Assembly (NCBI GenBank): GCA_002839205.1
Contig: PGXP01000026.1
Span: 1-11,287, forward strand
DNA: 11,287 nucleotides
DNA from: Spirochaetae bacterium HGW-Spirochaetae-9
Lineage (GTDB): Bacteria > Spirochaetota > Spirochaetia > Treponematales > Rectinemataceae
Reading direction: 5' to 3'
The notes beneath the pieces were generated by a model. The model ran no database searches. It had not been told where the DNA came from and saw only the letters and a list, made by a program, of their open reading frames with translations. This document shows positions 6,592 through 11,287 of the stretch, one piece after another (the stretch's first letter is position 1; the number at the start of each line of letters is the position of its first letter). The position numbers and the translations under genes were made by a program.

Positions 6592-6995
6592 TAGTAATTG
6601 GTTATGTAGAAAGCACTTATTATTTAGTGCGAAAATTCTAAATGCGCATTCCAATGACTGTCAGTAAAACTATCCTGAGCTCAACGGTTAGGGTCATTAT
6701 AGAAAATGAATAAGATGGAATTTGAAGGTCCCGTATTTCTCAGACACTGTAACAGAGGGCTATGGCACTTTCTTTTTCCCTAACTTCTGGACTGACATTT
6801 AACCTTACTGTTCGCGCGAATCGATACTAATTTCTCATAATTCTTGACAGAATCCTGCTTCAGCCTTACGCTTATTTTGAGAAAGTCTTATCTTGCGCCT
6901 GGCTCTATTTTTTTTTGCTTTGTGCGGGCGCTCCTCGTTGTTTCTCCACCTTTCTGTGCTTGCTTCTTTGGGGCGCGCCGTAGGGAGGAGACCAC
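6592..6995. other. AT-richer intergenic stretch after the tRNA, no gene found
   Basis: No convincing reading frame was found in about 400 bases. I see a 5-bp hairpin GCACT/AGTGC at 6613-6630 without a T tract. There is a perfect 10-base palindrome TTCGCGCGAA at 6811-6820, a TTGACA at 6844-6849, and a run of nine T at 6908-6916. The last 30 bases return to high GC and hold the ribosome site of the first lipoprotein. The stretch could be an island junction or a regulatory leader. Confidence 0.5.
6844..6872 (+). promoter_or_regulatory. Candidate promoter for the lipoprotein genes
   Basis: A perfect -35 hexamer TTGACA (6844-6849) is followed, after 17 bases, by TACGCT (6867-6872), which matches only three positions of the -10 consensus. 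It would give a 5' leader of about 115 bases containing the T9 run. The palindrome at 6811-6820 lies just upstream, where an activator or repressor might bind. Confidence 0.35.
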
Positions 6996-8540
6996 ATGAG
7001 AGTGCGATCGCTCGCTCTCGCAATGCTGGCTTGTGCAGTATCATGTCTGATGCTGGCCTGTCAGTCGCCCTTGCGTACAAACCCTGAAGTGGAAGTTGGG
7101 CAACCCCGTGCCATCTTCGATGGGGCTCACAACGGTGGAAGCACAGACTTCTTCTTCCTTCCGCCCATTGTCAGACAGCCGACCAGCTGTACTGGCATCT
7201 TCGACGCGGACCAGTCACCAACCGTTGATATCCGACTCTTAGGGGCAGAGACCCCGACTGCAACCTACACTATGCATACCGGCCCCAGCTCCGAGACGGT
7301 GCGGGTAGTGCCGGCCGAAGAACACTACATCGTAAACTGGCATACGGGAGACTTCGCTCTCTCATCTGGCGCCACCTACCGAGTGAGCGTTCTACTCGGT
7401 GGTTGCACGCTGGGGTTCGCCGATGTGCTGGTAGCTGAAAGTGGTGCGGAGCTAAAGCGGGCGGCCACTGGAGAAGTGGTCCCGCTCCTAGATGGAAAGA
7501 CACTGCCAATTAAATTCCGCATCGAGAAGGGAGTCCTCACCTCGGTAGGCCTAAGTGGAGGCACGGTGAGCGCTATGGATGGGCAGGTCCACTTCGAGTT
7601 TCCGACAGGAGCGGTGAGCAGTGAGACCCCGATCGTAGTCGCCCCACTCCTCGACTACCCCCAGGGCTCTTCCGACCATATCGTTCCTCAAACCGTATTC
7701 GACTTTGGGCCGGACGGTATCAGCTTCGGTGCGCCCATCACTGTTACGGTCGGCTACAATGAAGGCTTAATTCCAGAGGGATTTCCCGAGCAATCCTTAA
7801 GCATCGTAAAGCTGGTGAACGAGGTGTGGACCGAGGTGCCGCACTGCTGGGTGGATACGGTAGCAAATACAGTAAGCGGGGCTCTCTTTGGATTCAGTAC
7901 CTATGCGGTAGCCGCAGTACCGAGTCTATCCGGGACCATCAGGGACGGAAATGTACCAGTCTCGGGGGTGCTTGTCCGGCTCTACAACGACAGCGGTTAC
8001 AGCGCGTACACCGTGAGTGACGCCATCGGTTACTACGAATTCTTTAACGTGCCTATAGGGAACTACTACCTTGTCGCCAAGCGTACGGGCTTCGCCGGGT
8101 TCACGACGAAGGTCGAGATCCAAACCTTCAGTATGGTTGGAACGTGGGATTACGTTGAGGCGGGTGAGGACTGGCCCTGTGATCGGATCATCGTCTCCAA
8201 TGATTCACACCTTCAACTCTGGTACTGCGTTGCTTATGGCGGCAGCGACCACTGGTTTGACGGCCCCAACGCCGAGTACGCGGTCTACGACGTCATCAAT
8301 AGCGGCACCGACCAGTGGTATCGCTACACGATGACAACGTTCGAGTCGAATGGCTCAAGCAACTTCTACTGGTTCATCAACGACTTCTATACTGACGCTC
8401 AGGGATCGTACATGCGAGTGCGGTGGAGGATGAAAACCGATGATCCGTACTACCCACAGGGTTTCCCCCCTGACTTCAGTGTCGAGGATGATAGCTACGA
8501 GCATGCAACGTTCCGGCTCGAGCCGAATCCGCAGTGGTAA
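6996..8540 (+). CDS. Large putative lipoprotein with ZU5-like and carboxypeptidase-regulatory-like domains
   Basis: This 514-residue exported protein has a basic start (MRVR), a hydrophobic core and LMLAC at 18-22 as lipobox, so C22 is the probable lipidated residue. Residues 30-178 form a beta-rich domain ending in DGKTLPIKFRIEKG, a phrase I recall from secreted hypothetical proteins of several phyla. Residues about 184-300 (GGTVSAMDGQVHFEFPTGAV...) resemble a ZU5-type domain, which contains the 'P-x-GAv' motif. Residues about 311-375 (SGTIRDGNVPVSGVLVRLYN...GYYEFFNVPIGNYYLVAKRTGF) are a carboxypeptidase-regulatory-like beta sandwich. The last 130 residues, rich in Trp/Tyr with C395 and C411, are unassigned. 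AGGGAGGAG sits 5 bases before the ATG. Likely location is the outer-membrane or periplasmic surface. A sugar- or protein-binding role is inference. The next lipoprotein gene follows 66 bases on and is probably cotranscribed. Confidence 0.8.
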   Translation: MRVRSLALAMLACAVSCLMLACQSPLRTNPEVEVGQPRAIFDGAHNGGSTDFFFLPPIVRQPTSCTGIFDADQSPTVDIRLLGAETPTATYTMHTGPSSETVRVVPAEEHYIVNWHTGDFALSSGATYRVSVLLGGCTLGFADVLVAESGAELKRAATGEVVPLLDGKTLPIKFRIEKGVLTSVGLSGGTVSAMDGQVHFEFPTGAVSSETPIVVAPLLDYPQGSSDHIVPQTVFDFGPDGISFGAPITVTVGYNEGLIPEGFPEQSLSIVKLVNEVWTEVPHCWVDTVANTVSGALFGFSTYAVAAVPSLSGTIRDGNVPVSGVLVRLYNDSGYSAYTVSDAIGYYEFFNVPIGNYYLVAKRTGFAGFTTKVEIQTFSMVGTWDYVEAGEDWPCDRIIVSNDSHLQLWYCVAYGGSDHWFDGPNAEYAVYDVINSGTDQWYRYTMTTFESNGSSNFYWFINDFYTDAQGSYMRVRWRMKTDDPYYPQGFPPDFSVEDDSYEHATFRLEPNPQW

Positions 8541-8594
8541 AAAGGTCATAACATGAAGCGATTTTTTGATTCTGTTGACGGCACAAAAGCGAAT

Positions 8595-8601
8595 GAGGAG
8601 G
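8595..8601 (+). promoter_or_regulatory. Ribosome binding site deciding the second lipoprotein start
   Basis: GAGGAGG lies 5 bases before the ATG at 8607. That start places a clean lipoprotein signal at the N-terminus, whereas the in-frame ATG at 8553 would put 18 polar residues ahead of it. Confidence 0.65.
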
Positions 8602-8606
8602 TCGTC

Positions 8607-10082
8607 ATGAAACGGTCTGGATTGTTTCTTGTAGGGGCACTTACGGTTGTAGCCCTTCTTGTGGTTTCCATTAGCGGGTGCAATATCCCGCTCGGCGTTT
8701 CGGAGATTACCGTAAGTGGTATCCGGGGTACAGTACGGATCCCCAGCGTGGACGATTCCAGTGATGTGTTGATTGTAATTGAGCGAGTGACCGATGGCAT
8801 GACAGCATCGGTAGCAAAGGCGCTTGAGCCGGAAGGAAGTGCTAGCTCCAAGGCTGTCACTGAGGGCCTTTATTCACTCTATACCGACGAGAATGGCTGC
8901 TACCAGTTACTGGATCTTCCGGAGGGAGAATATACTCTCACCGCATCGAAGGCTAACACGCAAGGGGCAGTCTACAAAAGCATCAGCGTTGAGCCCAAAT
9001 CCGTCACCGTGGTGGACATCGTACTGACCGCCACTGGAAGTGTGACTGGAACGGTGACCCTTGATGGCAACAGTACAGGAATGGTCGGTACATTCATTTT
9101 CGCAGAAGGCACCTCCTACATCGCCGCCGCGAACGATGCCGGAGCTTTTCGCATCGACAATATCCCGATAGGCAGCTACACGATCGCTTTCTACCATGAA
9201 GGCTACACTACAGCCACTACAACGGTAACAGTAATTGCTGGAAATAGTACTGACGTGGGACAGTCAAATCTTTCACCAGCAGCCCTCGATATACTAAGGA
9301 CTCTCACTACCACGGCCACCGTTGGAGGTATTTGCACGCCCACAGCTTCGAAGGTTGTTGTTCGAGGTATGCCAACCGATATTGTCGCTACACCGGAGGT
9401 AGGGTATTCCTTTGTAAATTGGACAGTCACTAATGGTACCGCATTATTTGGTAATTCGAATCTTCCGCAAACAACGGTAATTCTAGATAGTACTGATGCG
9501 GAAATACAAGCAAACTTTATTAAAAATTGGTATACGCTAACTACTTGGGCTTCGCCAAATGATGGATGGGGAACATGTACACCAAATACACCTCAGACTG
9601 TCGAGCATGGCGTCCCTACGCTTATCTCAGCAACTGTATCCTCCCCATATGTTCGTTTTAATGGTTGGAAAGTAGTAAATGGGACTGCCACGTTTAAGGA
9701 TGCGGCAGCTCTTACTACAGAGGTTACACTGACGAGTGGAGATGCAACGATTAAGGCGGACTTTGTAGAATGGGTTTATACAATAGAATTTAGAGTTTGG
9801 GAGGGTATAGAAGATTATTTCGCTAAAGATAATTATCTACCTGGTTATATAAAAAAATTTTCTTTCGACATGATTGATCCTATTACTCGGCGACCATTAA
9901 CCGAACCTCTTGAAATGTGGATAGGCGTTCTCGTAAAGGAAGGATATCATTTTGATAGGTGGTGCCTAAACCCACCTTATATCGAGGATCCATATAGTCA
10001 ATTTACCAGAATATACCTTGCAGAGCCATGGATAGGTATTTCAATGACCCTTGAGGCCGCGGTCTGGGAAGATCGTTTTTAA
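8607..10082 (+). CDS. Putative lipoprotein with two carboxypeptidase-regulatory-like domains and three InlB-B-like repeats
   Basis: This 491-residue exported protein has signal MKRSGLFLVG...VVSISGC with lipobox ISGC, so C25 is the lipid-anchor residue. Two carboxypeptidase-regulatory-like sandwiches follow: about 37-143 (containing GCYQLLDLPEGEYTLTASK) and about 144-222 (GTVTLDGNSTGMVG...FRIDNIPIGSYTIAFYHEGY). Two clear bacterial InlB-B/Flg_new-like repeats follow at 231-308 and 309-390. Each has the 'YTLTT...G..TP.....V..G.PT.I.A....Y.F..W.V.NGTA.F......TTV.L...DA.I.A.F' plan. A third, degenerate copy spans 391-486 (YTIEF...GYHFDRWC...). Such repeats are common in surface proteins of spirochaetes and Firmicutes. 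Base composition drops strongly from about position 9290, where the repeats begin: 18 of 60 bases are G/C at 9481-9540. The second half may have a different origin. No catalytic residues are apparent. A surface adhesion or scaffold role is inference. Confidence 0.82.
   Translation: MKRSGLFLVGALTVVALLVVSISGCNIPLGVSEITVSGIRGTVRIPSVDDSSDVLIVIERVTDGMTASVAKALEPEGSASSKAVTEGLYSLYTDENGCYQLLDLPEGEYTLTASKANTQGAVYKSISVEPKSVTVVDIVLTATGSVTGTVTLDGNSTGMVGTFIFAEGTSYIAAANDAGAFRIDNIPIGSYTIAFYHEGYTTATTTVTVIAGNSTDVGQSNLSPAALDILRTLTTTATVGGICTPTASKVVVRGMPTDIVATPEVGYSFVNWTVTNGTALFGNSNLPQTTVILDSTDAEIQANFIKNWYTLTTWASPNDGWGTCTPNTPQTVEHGVPTLISATVSSPYVRFNGWKVVNGTATFKDAAALTTEVTLTSGDATIKADFVEWVYTIEFRVWEGIEDYFAKDNYLPGYIKKFSFDMIDPITRRPLTEPLEMWIGVLVKEGYHFDRWCLNPPYIEDPYSQFTRIYLAEPWIGISMTLEAAVWEDRF
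9297..10065 (+). repeat. Three tandem protein-level repeats (InlB-B/Flg_new-like) in the second lipoprotein
   Basis: Repeat 1 (codons 231-308) and repeat 2 (309-390) align along their whole length: TLTT, the ICTP/TCTP motif, RGMPTDI/HGVPTLI, VNWTVTNGTALF/NGWKVVNGTATF and IQANF/IKADF. Repeat 3 (391-486) keeps only the first strand, the GYHFDRW motif and a closing strand. The match is at protein level; DNA identity between copies is low, so the duplication is old or was acquired as such. Confidence 0.7.
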
Positions 10083-10385
10083 AACCTGACTAAATTGTAT
10101 CATTGGAACTTGAGGTAGCTAAAGCTATAACTGGTAGGTCTCACTCTATGGTTGATCCTACCAGTTACTAGTTTTCAGCATCGCAGTCTCGCTTTTTGAA
10201 GTACTAAAAGAATGAGCGACGGCCGGCTTCCTGCCAAAGAATAGATAAAATGAATTAATTTGAGAGATTGGATGTTTTAATATCGAAAAGGTACCTAGCC
10301 GCTCTTTGGACCCCAAAAAGGGGAATTAATCGGTGAATTGTTGATCGAGACAAGTATTATTTGATGTAATCAATATTTTTTCACA
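10083..10385. other. AT-rich intergenic stretch before the small-gene pair
   Basis: About 300 bases without a credible reading frame on either strand. The only strong structure is the 11-bp inverted repeat at 10128-10167. A 4-bp CCCC/GGGG mini-hairpin at 10311-10323 overlaps an alternative TTTGG/CCAAA pairing and is not convincing by itself. The stretch ends at the consensus promoter at 10386. Confidence 0.5.
10128..10167 (+). terminator. Inverted repeat, possible terminator of the lipoprotein operon
   Basis: TAACTGGTAGG (10128-10138) and CCTACCAGTTA (10157-10167) form a perfect 11-bp stem with an 18-base loop, 45 bases after the lipoprotein stop codon. Only CTAGTTTTC follows, not a T run, so it may be a weak terminator, an mRNA-stabilising end, or a protein-binding site. 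Confidence 0.4.
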
Positions 10386-10413
10386 TTGACAGGCAAACCC
10401 TCGAAACTATAAT
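10386..10413 (+). promoter_or_regulatory. Full-consensus sigma70 promoter of the small-gene pair
   Basis: TTGACA (10386-10391) and TATAAT (10408-10413) both match the consensus at all six positions with a 16-base spacer. The upstream sequence is AT-rich (AATATTTTTTCACA), resembling an UP element. Transcription would begin near 10420, 35 bases before the ATG at 10455. This is the strongest promoter in the window and suggests high constitutive expression. Confidence 0.8.
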
Positions 10414-10454
10414 TGAAAAAGATAATTAATTATTTATTCGTGTTGGAGGAATCC

Positions 10455-10829
10455 ATGCCGGGTGAAGTTAATATCAATGAAGTTCTGATCGAACCGGTTG
10501 AAAGCATGATTCGACAAGTAGCAAAAGGAGTGGCTGAAGCCCAAATAGCTCTGGATCAAGCTTCGATTGACGCGCAAGTTTCATTAAAAAAACTGCACCC
10601 AGAATTGGAGGCACTGAATTACCAAGTGAATTGGTACCATATGCCGGAAGTGACGGTGGAACTCAAAGTCGCGGTGCATTACGAAAGTTCGGGAAGGGAC
10701 AAGAAGCCAGGCCTATTTATTACTCCATTCAACGCAAAATATAAAAACACCTTCACGTATCAGGCCGATGGGGCCAGTCTTCTCAAATTTCGAATCGTAC
10801 CGATACCCCCGCCTCTCAAAAGCGAATGA
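10455..10829 (+). CDS. Small conserved-looking protein of unknown function
   Basis: I do not recognise this 124-residue soluble protein with confidence. It has no signal peptide or membrane segment. Residues about 8-50 form an amphipathic helix (EPVESMIRQVAKGVAEAQIALDQASIDAQ with regular hydrophobic spacing). Then come a strand segment NWYHMPEVTVELKVAVHYE (59-77) and a C-terminal strand pair around YKNTFTYQADGASLLKFRIVPIPPP (96-121). A helix containing an 'AVAEAQ'-like phrase followed by beta strands ending in a VPIP-like motif recalls DUF2589-type proteins, but this is an impression and needs a profile search. TGGAGGA lies 4 bases before the ATG. A longer frame beginning with TTG at 10413 is excluded because that codon lies in the -10 box. 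It forms an operon with the next gene. Confidence 0.7.
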   Translation: MPGEVNINEVLIEPVESMIRQVAKGVAEAQIALDQASIDAQVSLKKLHPELEALNYQVNWYHMPEVTVELKVAVHYESSGRDKKPGLFITPFNAKYKNTFTYQADGASLLKFRIVPIPPPLKSE

Positions 10830-10851
10830 ATGAAATAAAGGGAGCATACAT

Positions 10852-11287
10852 ATGCCGCCGATTGATCCGAGAAAACCGTTAGTCGATCCCGAACAACTCA
10901 AAAAAATCAGTCTTGAACTTAATGATGCAAACAATAAAATTAAAACCTTGGCTACCGAACTGGGAGACGCGAGGAGGAGCCTGGCAAATAGGGATCGTGA
11001 GATCGAGCAAGCACAGGCTGCTATTTCTCGCCTTACGCTTGAAATTTCCGAATTAAAGGATCGCCTCGGAAAGCCTAACGTGTCATTGCCAAAGATGAAG
11101 ATTGAGGATTTTGCGAAAACCGTACGCAGCGCAGTAGAAAAACTAAACGGAGAGATAAATCCTGATTTGGGCGGCATGCGCATCGACTCAATGGAGGTTG
11201 AGCTGAAAAGCGGAGTCGATATTACAGATGGCGTGAAGTTGACTCAATTAGGGCCGGCCATGCTTTCGCCTGAGAGCGTAAGTACTT
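10852..11287 (+). CDS. Unknown protein with N-terminal coiled coil, truncated by the window edge
   Basis: The ATG at 10852 has AAAGGGAG 7 bases upstream and opens a frame that runs uninterrupted for 145 codons to the window end, so the gene is partial at its 3' end. After a short Pro-rich start (MPPIDPRKPLVDP), residues about 14-73 form a strong coiled coil (LKKISLELNDANNKIKTLA and LANRDREIEQAQAAISRLT are representative). A globular part follows: a helix IEDFAKTVRSAVEKLNGEI (85-103), then a strand MRIDSMEVELKSGVDIT (109-125) and LTQLGPAMLSPESVST. The helix followed by a 'VELK' strand mirrors the layout of the preceding protein. There is no signal peptide. It shares the consensus promoter with the preceding gene across a 22-base gap. 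I recognise no family, and the function is unknown. Confidence 0.75.
   Translation, partial: MPPIDPRKPLVDPEQLKKISLELNDANNKIKTLATELGDARRSLANRDREIEQAQAAISRLTLEISELKDRLGKPNVSLPKMKIEDFAKTVRSAVEKLNGEINPDLGGMRIDSMEVELKSGVDITDGVKLTQLGPAMLSPESVST

Noticed and set aside
6893..7087. Small plus-strand frame with a hydrophobic N-terminus overlapping the first lipoprotein start
   Set aside because: It starts at a TTG without a ribosome site and mostly overlaps the well-supported lipoprotein frame.
8553..8606. Upstream ATG adding 18 residues to the second lipoprotein
   Set aside because: It would bury the signal peptide behind polar residues. The ATG at 8607 has a better ribosome site and a normal lipobox spacing.
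10305..10323. Alternative mini-hairpins (TTTGG/CCAAA against CCCC/GGGG) as a riboswitch-like switch
   Set aside because: The stems are 4-5 bp and upstream of the mapped consensus promoter, so they would not be on the small-gene transcript.
10413..10454. TTG start extending the first small protein by 14 residues
   Set aside because: The TTG begins on the last base of the TATAAT box, so it cannot lie on the transcript. The ATG at 10455 has its own TGGAGGA.
6592..11287. CRISPR array, insertion sequence or integrase in the accessory-looking right part
   Set aside because: No regularly spaced direct repeats, no transposase or recombinase motif and no terminal inverted repeats were seen.

Overview
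The window looks like a chromosomal segment of a GC-rich, diderm, probably anaerobic bacterium. The left 6.4 kb is about 60-65% GC. The right part encodes lipoproteins with carboxypeptidase-regulatory-like and InlB-B-like repeat domains. Together with the redox genes (a nitroreductase and a C_GCAxxG_C_C protein), this makes me favour a GC-rich spirochaete. That is a low-confidence impression; no gene here settles the phylum.

Left block (1-2675, + strand): the last codons of an OppD-type ATPase, a complete OppF-type peptide-transport ATPase, a GNAT acetyltransferase and a class C beta-lactamase-like serine hydrolase. They are joined by start/stop overlaps and read as one operon for uptake and processing of peptides or muropeptides. 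Middle block (2685-5890, - strand): glycerol kinase, a C_GCAxxG_C_C protein, a SagB-type nitroreductase and an adenosine-specific-kinase-family protein, each separated by only a few bases or overlapping. This operon converges tail to tail on the serine hydrolase. A DinB/YfiT-like protein (5927-6412, +) diverges from glycerol kinase across a 36-base gap that holds a symmetric -10-like octamer.

A tRNA with anticodon CAU (6518-6591) follows, with its own sigma70-type promoter. Acceptor-stem identity favours Ile2 (lysidine-modified) over elongator Met. The character of the DNA changes right after the tRNA: GC falls, intergenic gaps lengthen and the genes become lineage-specific. A 400-base AT-richer leader is followed by two tandem lipoprotein genes (6996-8540 and 8607-10082). 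Then come a gap with an 11-bp inverted repeat and a full-consensus TTGACA/TATAAT promoter, which drives a pair of small unrecognised genes (10455-10829 and 10852 to the window end). The position beside a tRNA suggests an accessory island, but no integrase or second attachment site is visible here.

The most likely places for something undescribed are the small-gene pair at the right edge and the tandem lipoproteins. The first lipoprotein ends in about 130 residues that I cannot assign. The second changes base composition sharply halfway along.
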